Below are positions 13,157-22,991 of a stretch of 64,000 nt of DNA, one piece after another. Position 1 is the stretch's first letter; each line of letters opens with the position of its first letter. Origin of the DNA: Stenocarpella maydis (Eukaryota > Ascomycota > Sordariomycetes > Diaporthales > Diaporthaceae). The translations under genes and the position numbers were made by a program. Under the pieces are notes generated by a model. That model saw only the letters and a program-made list of their open reading frames with translations. It was not told where the DNA came from and searched no databases. The DNA lies in assembly GCA_002270565.1 (NCBI GenBank), contig NQMI01000060.1, positions 124,001 to 188,000 of the forward strand. The letters run 5' to 3'.

Positions 13157-13886
13157 GTGTGGATTAAGGGCTATAATGAGTACTGTGATATAGTCTTGAA
13201 TGATACCAAACCTTACTACCACGTGTACAAGGAGGCCAATGATGGTGCCGACCCGTTCGGCCCCAGTGGGCAGCCGCATTTTGAAATTGACATCGAGCAA
13301 ATGTTCTCAGATGCCTTCCAGTGGCACATCCCTTGCCCGCCTTCTGGCGACTACCTCACCGTAATCGTGGACCTTCTGCGCCCGCTTTCCAAGAGAGGTG
13401 TCGTCAAGCTGCAGTCCATGGACCCGCTCGAGGACCCGGAGATCAAGCTCAACTTCTTGGAACACAGCCTCGACATCGTTGTGCTATGCCCGGGGCTTCG
13501 TTTCGTAGACGACATCCTTATGAACGACGAGGGGGTGAAAGATATCACCGGGGAGGACTACCATTTTCCGGTCCCTCGGAACTCGGATGAAGGGCTGAAC
13601 ACCATGATGAAGGAGAGATTACAGACCGGATTCCATCCGTGTGGTACGTGTCGGCTGGGCAAAGACATCGACCAGGGAGTGGTGGACAGCAGGCTCAAGG
13701 TGGTCGGCGTTGAGAGGCTCCGTGTGATCAGTCATCCCTGACTGCCGTATCCAGAATGCGTTGTACATGATAGGAGAAAAGGTATGTATGCACTAGCCTA
13801 AGAAAAGGTGTTGAAATGAGCCATGAACTTAAATATAGGGAGCCGAAATCATGATCAAAGCTGCCTACCCGGATCTGTACGCTTAA
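13157..13886 (+). pseudogene. GMC oxidoreductase remnant (C-terminal part)
   Basis: GMC-family flavoenzymes (glucose-, aryl-alcohol- or choline-oxidase-like) have an N-terminal FAD domain and a C-terminal substrate domain; only the latter is left. Recognisable blocks are KGYNEYCDIVLNDTKPYY, DYLTVIVDLLRPLSKRGVVK and TGFHPCGTCRLGKD...GVVDSRLKVVGV. After LRVI the frame breaks and stops at about 13741. The expected ending continues in another frame (VIPDCRIQNALYMIGEK, intron GTATGT...ATATAG, then AEIMIKAAYPDLYA) to a TAA at 13884-13886. The missing bases fall where family members have a repeated V-I-P, so deletion between short repeats is a likely cause. The 5' part ends at AT-rich DNA. It is non-functional as a GMC enzyme. 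Confidence 0.85.
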
Positions 13887-14735
13887 TTTGGGATGCTTTC
13901 CAGGGAAATTGGTATTCCAAGTCGATTAGTCAGAGGACTGTGACAAAATTGCCTTGACTTTTGCTTTTGGGAAGTAATCCCTTGAAGTATACGCGTCTAG
14001 CTAAAACTTTAATCCACCCTTAGCCGAATAATGGAGCACCTCGATGCCGCATAACAAAACTGAGCCCCAGGAGAGGTCGCTGGTCTTCAAGCAGTTGAAA
14101 ATAAGTTTTGAGTTCACCATATGAGCTTAGCAATGTAGACGAAGCTTCCAAGATTATCCGACATCGCTCTCAGTAGAGCCATGTACTGCCTGCTAGAGAA
14201 TTTGCCCGAGGTCTTTCAAGGTTCCGAGGTTGCCAATCCCATCTCCCATGCAGAGCATGAACCCCCCCCTAGCTGCAGATTATACAACCACGTAGATATA
14301 GCTTGTCAAGCATGATGTTTAGTACCTACTTAAGTACCTAGGTAGGTAAACAGTTGCAAACTAGACTGCCTGCTTTAATAGATTTAAAGAGGTTCATGCA
14401 AAGAGTAGCCCCTCAGCTGTTGAGAGGAGGAGAGTTCAATCCAAAGCTTATTGCAGGTTCCCCGGCTCCATCCGGTACAGACATTCATGGTTGATGTTAC
14501 GGATGATGGCTCCGTAGTCAGGGGCCAGACTTGATTGGTCATGTCGTTGTGTTTACAGTTGCACAGGGTCCCACAGACAATTGTGAGACGGTGCATGGTC
14601 AGCCACGCCACCTATGTTGACACACCCTGTCATCGTGTTCATTTCAACTCGGGTGCAAAACGGGCGAACATCAAGGGCCTTATTCTCATTGAATCTCTTG
14701 TCAGAGACACCACTCAGCGTCTAGCCTCATTCAAT
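13887..14735. other. Spacer upstream of the GH16 gene
   Basis: About 0.85 kb. It holds a dense palindromic block at 14323-14348 (TACCTACTTAAGTACC followed by TAGGTAGGTA), which combines the CTTAAG and CCTAGG half-motifs. The reading frame of the GH16 gene extends upstream into this spacer, but the signal peptide begins at 14736, so the upstream frame is treated as leader. Confidence 0.45.
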
Positions 14736-16039
14736 ATGCTGCTCCTGTGTGTCATTCTCGTTGCGATGGCCCTTGCTGCCTCCTGTGACGCGTATACCTC
14801 CGTGTCCGCTAGCGTTGGTAGCACCGCAACCAATAACCTGCCACTTCTCCAGCAGCACGACCTCTTCACTCGGAATGACACCAACGTCAGCAAGGCTCAT
14901 GGTGTTTACAAGCTGTCAGACCTGTACGACGACACCAACTTCTTTGACAAGTTCTCTTTTGTCGAGGTAAGCACCTGCGAGATCATGGCCTTGCTACAAT
15001 TCTAACTCAAGCTCAGAGCCGCACGGGAACGGACCGGTATTCCGACGTTGACCCGACACATGGCTTTGTCCTCTACCAGAATCGGTCTGAGGCTGAGCGC
15101 CTGGGCCTCGTGCAGATGGTGGGTGATGTGGCAGCCATCGTGGTCGACTACAACACCGTGATTGAGGACCCCCTCGGCTACGGTCGGAAAAGTATTAGGA
15201 TTGAGAGCACCGCGACTTACAACCATGCGCTGGTGATTGCCGACTTCTCGCATCTGCCAAAGGCCCAATGTGGGACATGGCCAGCATTGTAAGCCGCATT
15301 AGTCTCAGTACTTAGCTTGCGCTGGATATCAAACTGCTGACCTGGAATAGTTGGATGTACGGACCACACTGGCCAAGGAATGGAGAGAGTAAGTGCCATA
15401 CGTCCTGGCTTGGGCAATCGTCCAAATATCAGTCCCATATCTGACGCTGAGCCCAACTCAGTGGACATCTACGAGCAGTGGAACGCATACAAGTTCAACC
15501 GCCAGACCCTGCACACAGACCACAACGTGACGACGGGCAACTGCACCTTCAACATGGGCAGTGACCTCGGCTACCACAGCTTCGACATGTCCAACTACAA
15601 GCGGACGGAGAGCTGCGATGTCTACGCGACAGACAATGACGGCTGCACCAGCTGGGACTATGAGGGCCCCTTCGCGTCCCCGTCAGGCGGTGTCTACGCC
15701 ATGGAGTGGACGAGCGATCACATCCGCATGTGGACGTGGCACCCCGGCCAGGTGCCTCTTGACGTCCTCCAGGAGGTGCCGGACCCGCGCGGTTGGGGCC
15801 TGCCTGGGCTTTTCGTGGGGGGCGATTTCTGTGACATTGATCGAGCCTTTAGGAATCAGTCCATCGTGTTGAATATTGACTTCTGCGGTGACACTGCCGG
15901 AGACGGCAGGGAGTGGACACGGTCGTGTGCTGAGGAGACGGGTTACAACATCTGTGCGAGATATGTGGCTGCCAAGCCAGGAGATTTCCAGGAGGTATGG
16001 TTTGGTGTGAGAACGATCAAAGTCTACACTCTTCATTAA
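14736..16039 (+). CDS. Secreted GH16 endo-beta-1,3(4)-glucanase
   Basis: About 372 residues, exons 14736-14966, 15017-15288, 15351-15388 and 15462-16039, all in phase. The start was chosen because it opens a signal peptide (MLLLCVILVAMALAASCDA). GH16 enzymes cleave beta-1,3/1,4-glucans with a jelly-roll fold. Here the catalytic E-x-D-x-x-E is GEMDIYE: Glu180 as nucleophile, Asp182, and Glu185 as acid/base. It forms only after splicing the 38-nt exon to the last exon. Upstream is WPAFWMYGPHWPRNG, and downstream are the usual aromatic blocks (CTSWDYEGPF, GGVYAMEWT, IRMWTWHPG). Several N-glycosylation sites are present. It probably acts outside the cell or in the wall. It lies alone between two relics and appears intact. 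Confidence 0.88.
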
Positions 16040-16626
16040 GGATAAGAGAGTGATTGCAGTATCGGAGCTAAGTTCTGCTTAGCTAGGTAGATATCCATTT
16101 GTAGCAACAGAAATATCCCAGCTGCCATTAAGGAACATTACTTTCTAGTTATTTAATCATAAGGCTACATAGATGTAAAGTGAATTGAACAAGTAATGGA
16201 GTGGACGGCAGGGAGTGCTAATGTATAATTATGGACCCCCCCCCTCCGGGATTTTTTCTTGGTCCTATTTAGTTTCTTGGAATGTGAACAGGCTTGTAGG
16301 TTACATGCAACACAACAAGAAAAGACCCATAAGCAGAATGTGCGAAGGCCAACTGATCCCCCAACGTATTTAGCGAGAGACATCGGAGCGTACCACACAT
16401 CATACACCACTGCACAGGGGCTCGTGAAACTCATTCCATAGGATCACCCCTGTCACCCGAGAACTCGTTACTATCACCGATCTCGATTTTGGTACTGTGC
16501 AGTGGTGCGCATGTGGTCTTACACTGTAAATGTCGGGCCCGTCCTTGGCAATGCCAATTCCATCGACACCTTGAGGACTCGTCAGTTGCCATAAAACATC
16601 GAGGTAGTTATCTTATCCAAGTGGAA
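16040..16626. other. Spacer, no gene seen
   Basis: About 0.6 kb between the GH16 stop and the antiporter relic, A+T-rich, with a short C run near 16235. No recognisable coding sequence. Confidence 0.45.
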
Positions 16627-17055
16627 TTACAAACCTCTTTTATGCATGTAGTCCCACGAATTACGGCGTGTCTCGTCGGCTTCACCCGAACTATACTCGA
16701 TGGTTGAACCGCGTGAGAATCGATTCATGGCCATGATGCTGCTCCGCTTGCCGGGGTCCTTGTTGGCATTGTTTGGAAGGGCCTCAGTGCTGGACAAGAC
16801 TCGGACTTCAATAGGCTTGTCTTCGACGATTGGTGGTACGCCCTTCCACCGGTAGAATAGGTCAAGAGCAGGAATCGAGAGCCCGTGCCAAACGATGGAG
16901 AAGAGCACGAGCCAGTACACAACCGGAATCATAGCTCGGGTCAGGTTGTCTTCTTCCTCCGTGAGAGCCTCCCCAGGCTTGGGGAACAAGTGCCGGGTGT
17001 GTCAACATAAAAGACGGCCCCAATTCCTGTTCGTAAGATCCATTCAGTGTCAGGG
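16627..17055 (-). pseudogene. CPA1-type Na+/H+ antiporter remnant (C-terminal end)
   Basis: The minus strand encodes the end of a fungal plasma-membrane Na+/H+ antiporter: TGIGAVFYV, then a one-base loss that breaks the frame before HTRHLFPKPGE, then the last membrane helix (AMIPVVYWLVLFSIVWHGLS) and the cytoplasmic start of the tail (RWKGVPPIVEDKPIEVRVLS), ending at the stop at 16627-16629. Nothing upstream of about 17055 belongs to an antiporter; the ENA-type ATPase relic begins there on the other strand. It has lost more than 80% of a normal antiporter and cannot work. Confidence 0.75.
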
Positions 17056-17061
17056 GGTCAT

Positions 17062-17383
17062 GCAGTAGGGCAAACCCTCTTCTTTTTTTGGATCATCGTG
17101 GCCGGGTTTGTCACAATATTCCCCCACGCCATATATCGCAGCTACAAATCATGTTGTATTCAAGCATGAGGGTATCGCGTGGGAGTGGGCCATAGTTGTA
17201 GTCGAGAGCATCAGCGTCCTCTTTTTTGCGGGATGTGAAGGCTGGAAGTGGCAGAAGACGGCTTATTTCAGACGGCAGGACAGGAAGACGGGCGCTGCTG
17301 ACGATCTAGATGAGGAGTCACCCAGTGACTCTGGCGTCTTGAAGAATGCCGCCGAGCGTTCCGCACATGCATTACAACGATAA
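17062..17383 (+). pseudogene. ENA-type Na+/K+-efflux P-type ATPase remnant (C-terminal end)
   Basis: The plus strand reads TLFFFWIIVAGFVTIFP, then shifts frame and continues PYIAATNHVVFKHEGIAWEW, AIVVVESISVLFFAGCEGWK and a charged tail to the stop at 17381-17383. The pattern (GFVTIFP, HVVFKHEGI, EWAIV, hydrophobic helix, EGWKW) is the last membrane segment of fungal type IID P-type ATPases, which export Na+ or K+. All catalytic domains are missing and there is a frameshift. It abuts the antiporter relic on the opposite strand, with both truncated 5' ends meeting near 17055-17062. Confidence 0.72.
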
Positions 17384-18392
17384 AGAAAAGTCGGCAAGTG
17401 AGACATAACCTGCAACGCCACTGGCACATCGCCTAACTACATTTTGGCGGAGACGTCGGGCTCCAGATTCTAGGATCAGCTGTGGTATTCTACAATGGCA
17501 GAGGTAGCATGGCCATTCAGAGAAGAGTATAGAGGAATAAATAAACATTTAAGTAGAGGCAGCCTGACTCTAAGTGCTGTTCCAAGTACGCAACAGTTCC
17601 ACATCCAGTGCCGGCTCAGTGTGCCGAATCCATTGGATTAGGTCCTCTGGCTTCTTTGTTGCCCACTGCGCATCGAACAGCAACAGTGACAGCAGGGAAG
17701 ACATCAGACAAGGCTGACGACATGAGCGGCGTCGGACGTGGGCCCGAGGACAAGGACAGGGCCGTTTGTCGGCCGCCCGGGCACCACTTGCTATGCTAGC
17801 CTAGTCCACTGTCCAAGCAGGGGGCATTGAGACTAGAGCTTGATGCTGCAGTGAGCCACGATCTCGTGGCCCAATATAAAGCCAGGGGAACGCCACTTGG
17901 GGCTATCGAGGCCCATACAAGGAGCCATTTGTGTGGTACAGCGGTGAGCCTAGTTACGCCTAGTGCCCCGGCCATTCGGCCGACAAGTCGCACAGCCACA
18001 CTTTATATTCCAATCCTCCAGACCACCTGCCATCCTTCGCGGGGTCTATTGTGTTGCCTATTAGGAGCATATCGAGAGGCCGAGCCAGCTAATCGGATTA
18101 CCCTGGAGGGCCTCCTTCCATTTTACAGTTGTACAACAAACACAGTGGCTTATTCACGGTGATGCCATAGAAACCTGCGCCCTTCTCGCGTCATGAGACA
18201 GCGCCATACTTGGACATTGGCGCGCCAACCAAGTCTTCAAACATCGACAGTTTGCCGAGAGATTGTCCCATGCCGCCCGCCACTGAACAAGTCAGAGCCA
18301 TACCTAGGTCCTACTTACATGTTGCATAGCCGTTGCAACGCGGAGGCAGGCGCCCTACCTAAATTTTAATCCTTGTCCCTCTCTCTTCTTCC
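17384..18392. other. Spacer upstream of the ankyrin gene
   Basis: About 1.0 kb. Some plus-strand frames are open (for example around 17827-18162) but have no motif and no splice pattern. A TACCTAGGT copy is at 18301-18309, 92 bp before the ankyrin start. Confidence 0.45.
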
Positions 18393-19835
18393 ATGGCCGA
18401 CTCCACCATCCTGCCAGTGTACGACGATGTTGTGCACGAGACACCAGCACCAGCATACACCAGAACCGTCGAGGACGGCTTCTCAGCCCGGATCGAGATA
18501 TTCCAGAAAGCTCACCCGGGCTATCCAGTCGTGCCAGTCACAAAACATCCCGACGCCAGACTGCACTCAAGAGACAGCCGCCGCAGCCTCCCGAGCAGCC
18601 ATCAACCAAGCCAGCCCGGAGCCGCGGACGAGGCCCGTGATCTCCAGGCCGACATAGTGGCCGCCCTCACCGCACACATCTCGTCCGGCGACACCGCCGC
18701 CATCACCCGCCTGGTAGGCTCGGGCCTCGTCTCCCCGGACTGCCCCGGGAGGGACGGCGAGACCCCGCTCCTGGCATCGGTCCGGTGCCGCAGCGCCCCC
18801 TCGGCGCGCACCCTCCTGTCGCTCGGCGCGGACCCGAACCTCGCGGGCACGTCGGCGGCGGCGGCGGCGCCTCGTACCCCCCCCGCCGCCGGCGGCCCCG
18901 CCCCCGCCGGCTCCACGCGGACCCCGCTGATGCTCGCCGCGGAGACGGGCCAGCTCGCCATCGTCAGGATGCTGGCCGGGGAGTTCGGCGCCGACGACGC
19001 GGCCGTCGGCCCCCGCGGCGAGACGGCGCTGAGGCTCGCCGCGGAGCGGGGCCACCGCGACGTCGTGCGGTACCTGCCCGCGCGCAGGGGCGGCGCCTGG
19101 CGGCGGCTGAGGCACAGCAGGGAGGCCGCGGCGCTGCGGCGGGCGGCGGGCGCGGCCGGGAGGGCGGTGGTGGTCCTCGCGTGGCATGTGCCGCGGTTCC
19201 TGGTGGTCGATGTCCCCTGGGAGGCGGCCAGGTTTGCCTGGAGGCGGCGGCGGCGGGCCCTGCGGCTCCTGGTGGAGTTCATGAGGGACGTCCGTCTTCT
19301 GCTGGTCGACCTGGCCAGGTGGCTCTGGGGAGGCATCAAGTCGCTGCCTCGCCTTGCGTGGAGGGTGGTTTTGTGCATCTCTAAAGTGGTGCCGCGGGCT
19401 TGTGGCATCCTCTGGGAGGGCCTTGTCAACGGCACGAAGAGGATTGCCTGCGCTGTTGTCTTTGCGGCCACGAGGCTTGCCTCGGTTCTGCATAGCTTCT
19501 TGGCCGCCGTCATGACGTTTCTGAGGGATACAACGCTCAGGGATGTCGCGCATGATTTCGCGGTCGCGATGGAGTCACTCTTTGTCAAGCTCCCCCGGGC
19601 TCTGTGGGCTGTGATGTGCCAGTCGGTTGCCGTGGCCGCCAGGGCCATCAAGGCGGTTCTCAGCAACGTCGACATACGCAAGTTCTTGCACTTCCTTTGC
19701 AATTTGCTTTGCATTATTCCGCAGATATTTTGGTCCGTGCTGCAGGGTTTGTGGGCGTCTTTCGGGCGCGCGCTGGACGAACTCATGACCTTGATCAACC
19801 CGAAGAGGGTCTCGTCCAGGGGAGCTCAGTCGTAA
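18393..19835 (+). CDS. Ankyrin-repeat protein with long helical tail
   Basis: Single exon, 480 residues. After a polar N-terminus, about residues 95-235 carry three ankyrin-like units: GDTAAITRLVGSGLVSPDCP with GETPLLASV, SARTLLSLGADPNLAG with RTPLMLAAETGQLAIVRMLA, and GETALRLAAERGHRDVVRYL. The second unit is split by an Ala/Pro/Gly-rich insert. The remaining 240 residues are rich in Arg, Trp, Leu and Val in long amphipathic or hydrophobic helices (VLHSFLAAVMTFLRD, FLCNLLCIIPQIFWSVLQGL), which suggests membrane association. The ankyrin half is very G+C-rich, and both strands are open there for over 300 codons, but only the plus frame shows family motifs. Function unknown; its stop is only 60 bp from that of the convergent GH3 gene. 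Confidence 0.7.
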   Translation: MADSTILPVYDDVVHETPAPAYTRTVEDGFSARIEIFQKAHPGYPVVPVTKHPDARLHSRDSRRSLPSSHQPSQPGAADEARDLQADIVAALTAHISSGDTAAITRLVGSGLVSPDCPGRDGETPLLASVRCRSAPSARTLLSLGADPNLAGTSAAAAAPRTPPAAGGPAPAGSTRTPLMLAAETGQLAIVRMLAGEFGADDAAVGPRGETALRLAAERGHRDVVRYLPARRGGAWRRLRHSREAAALRRAAGAAGRAVVVLAWHVPRFLVVDVPWEAARFAWRRRRRALRLLVEFMRDVRLLLVDLARWLWGGIKSLPRLAWRVVLCISKVVPRACGILWEGLVNGTKRIACAVVFAATRLASVLHSFLAAVMTFLRDTTLRDVAHDFAVAMESLFVKLPRALWAVMCQSVAVAARAIKAVLSNVDIRKFLHFLCNLLCIIPQIFWSVLQGLWASFGRALDELMTLINPKRVSSRGAQS

Positions 19836-19895
19836 GACCTTCATACTAGATTCATAACTATGCTGGGCTTCTTGACCACGGAGGCCTCGTCTCCC

Positions 19896-22800
19896 TTATA
19901 CACTTCTCATTGTAATATTTACGCTCGTGTCCGCCGCGTCGCCACCATGCTCCAGCAGGGCAAAAGTGTACTCGCCCTTCTCCAGCTCCCACTCATCCCA
20001 CCGATTGATGATGGTCAGATAGCGATCAGCGTCCAGTTCCATGTCCACGACCGTCTCTTCTCCCGCAGCCAGGTAGACCCTCTGGAATGCCACAAGCTGT
20101 TTGACCGGCTGCACAATGCTCGACGTTCGTCCGAGGACGTACACCTGCGCCACATAGCTGCCATCGGCGGTGCCGTTGTTCCTGACGCTGGCTGAGAAGG
20201 TGATGATGTCTCCGGCTGCAAATGTGTCTTGGATGGATGGCTCCTCGCCCCTCGCCCCAGCTCGGGCACTGCTAGCCTCGAAGCCCGAGACCTGGAAGGA
20301 TGTGTACGACAGGCCATATCCAAACGGATAAGACGGCTGGGAGTCTATGTCTAGGTATTTGATCTTCCTCCCGAGGCTCTTGTAGTTGTAGTTGATGGGC
20401 ACCTGGCCCACATGCTTCGGCACGCTGACGGGCAGCCTCCCGCCGGGGTTGGCTCTCCCCAACAGCACATCAGCAATGGCCTGCCCGCCGCTCTGACCAG
20501 GGAACCAGGCGGTCAGCACCGCGGCGCTCTGGTTGTAGTATTCCGGGATTGAAAACGGCCGCCCGCCTTGGAGGACGACAACGACCGGCTTGCCTAGGGC
20601 GTAGATGGCCTTGGCCAGCGCATCTTGACTCGGCGAGAGTCCGAGAGTGGCTCGGTCGCCGCTCTCGCCGTCGCTGTTCCACGCCGCACCCACAGCGAGA
20701 ATAATGACGTCTGCAGAGTCCGCGACTGAGGCGGCCTGTGAGATGGGGTCGTTGGTAGGATCGCTGCTGACCAGATTCCAGAAGAGCAGGAGCTGCGAGT
20801 TCAGCGACACGACGTTTTCCATCTTTTTGTAGAGGTTGAAAGCCTGGAACTCAATGCGGATGTCGTATCTCTCGCCCTTCCGGAACGTGAAGGGGGCTGC
20901 GCCCTCGGGAGGCAGGGTGCTGTTGGCTTGGGTGTAGGTGAACTGCTGGATGTTGCCCAGTATGCTGCCCTTGGCGGTCAGTGGGAAACCCCACGACGTG
21001 ATGAGCTCGCCATCAATATAAAGCTTGCACGTGCTGTTCGCACTGACGGCGACTCCTATCCAGCCGTCCACGTCCACGTCGACCGGTGAAGTCAGTGTTC
21101 CCTCCCAAATGGCACTGAAGTTGTTGGATGGCAGTCCTGGGGGGGGATACAGCCCCCAGTCGAGAGCAGGAGTCTCCAACTTGGTGACAAGCGGTTCGGT
21201 GAAGTTGGTATATGCAAAGTACGTCGCTCGCAGGCCACCCACCGTACCGTCGGGTGCCGAGAGAAGGTAGGGTGGGATAACATGTTGTGCGTTGTACGCC
21301 CACGTGTCTGAACCCCAGCTAGACACCAGTTTGAAGGGGCCGCCAGGATCTTGGCTGTATGATAATAGAGCCTGCCGGATTGTTTTGGCGTTGCTGGCCG
21401 GATACTCTCCCCATTGACCCGAGTAGTCACCATAATTCAGGATATCGGAGAAGGGGCCGACAAGTGCAACGTTCGTGATGCCCTGCTCTTTTGGTCTCAG
21501 GGGCAGTGTTGCATTTCGATTTTCCAGCAACACAATGCTTTTCTGGGCTGCCTCCAGCGTCATGTTCCTATTGCTATTCGCTATCTGAACAGGGTCAGTG
21601 GCGGCTGAGACGAACGGATCGTCAAAGAGGCCGAGGTCCCACTTGACCCCCAACACGGATCTCACCCTCGATTGGAGGGTTGAGAGTTCCAGGGAGCCGT
21701 TGGCGATGAGTCCTTTCGTTGCGGTCAAGAGGAGCTCCAGTGGCCAGTCATAAAACTGGATCATTCCTCCTGCGTTGTACCACTGCCTGATGGCATCAGC
21801 TGGTGAGTCAGCGACCGCGTGCTGGGTGTAAACATCGTTCATCCCTGTGTCATCGGCAACGACGAAGCCGTCGAACCCCATTTCCGTGAGCGCGTCGTAC
21901 AGCTTGGGGTTCACATGCGCGGGTATGTCATCGAACTCGTTGTAAGCCATCATCACACCTCGGACACCTCCGAGCTGAACTGCGGCCCTGAAGGGGGCCA
22001 GGAGGTCCTGGAAGACCTGGCGGTTGCCGTGCCCCATGAACGGGCCCGCGTTATGTCCAGCCTGCGGGGAGCCATGCGCCGCAAAGTGTTTCATGACTGG
22101 CACCACGGCGTCGGGCTCGGACCAGGAGCTGTTTTTCGACAGCCCGGACGAGTACGCAACGCCCATGTGGGATGTCAGGACCTTGTCCTCCCCCCAGGCT
22201 TCTTGCATGCGTCCCCATCGAGGATCCAGCCCGAGGTCGAGCACAGGAGAGAAGCACGCATGGATGCCGATCGATCTTGCCTCGGTGCCGATGGCGCGCC
22301 CTACCCGGTGGACAAGGCCTACGTCCCAGCTTGCTGAGAGGCCCAGGCTCTGGGGGAACATGGACTGCTTGAACGAGCCGACCCCATGGAGGCATTCGCC
22401 AAAGTGCATGAGGGGCACCTTAAGACGAGCCTTGTGTAGGTTGAGCTGCTGCATCCCATTGTAGTAGGACGTGTTCAGTGGATACCTTTCATGGGGTCAG
22501 TGATGCATTCACCCGGCCACTAATAACAGCGCAATATGTCCTACCAGTCATGGATAATGCCGACTGGTGAGTCCGGACTAAATCTCATTGCCTGGTCTGG
22601 CATGTACGGTCAGCCACAGAGTAACACAGTGCCTGACGACTTGGGAGAAACCCGCCATAGAGCTCATTGTCCGAATTGACCCCTACTATATCTCCGCCAA
22701 ACGTCATGTGCAGCTGTAGAACTACCATTGATGAGCATGAGGGACTTCACGACGAATACATGCTGGCCTCGGGGTTCGTCAGATCTCACCGAGGTCTTCA

Positions 22801-22991
22801 ATGGTCATATTCGAGACGAGAGCGCTGATGAAGGCCTCCTTGCCCAGGCTCTTGCCGTGGGCGCCACTGCCCTCGATCCATTCTGTGGCCGGGTACGGGT
22901 ATTCGATGACCTGCTGCTCGTTCCGGGCCAGGAACGCTAGGATAAGATGCGCGGTAAGCAGGAGGAATTGGGTGACGCGTAAGGAGCCCAT
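19896..22991 (-). CDS. GH3 beta-glycosidase with PA14 domain
   Basis: About 974 residues. Exons on the minus strand are 22991-22790, 22721-22641, 22596-22545 and 22485-19896. The second intron (44 nt, CTGAC branch) is the least certain. The N-terminus MGSLRVTQFLLLTAHLILAFLA is a signal peptide or anchor. GH3 enzymes release beta-glucose or beta-xylose from oligosaccharides. The GH3 N domain includes HFGECLHGVGSFKQSMFP, DLGLDPRWGRMQEAWGED, VMKHFAAHGSPQAG and the nucleophile block GFDGFVVADDTGM (Asp at about 323). A PA14-like insert follows (GGLRATYFAYTNFTEPLV to LYIDGELI), then the GH3 C domain (ADVIILAVGAAWNSDGESGD, VVVVLQGGRPFS) and a fibronectin-III-like end. Many N-glycosylation sites fit secretion. 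Substrate cannot be told from sequence. Confidence 0.88.

Noticed and set aside
18567..19798. Two long minus-strand frames (328 and 398 codons) over the ankyrin gene
   Set aside because: Composition mirrors the G+C-rich ankyrin codons; no domain, and the plus strand has clear ankyrin motifs.
21819..22464. Plus-strand frames of 146 and 172 codons over the GH3 gene
   Set aside because: Antisense shadows of a well-supported catalytic domain.
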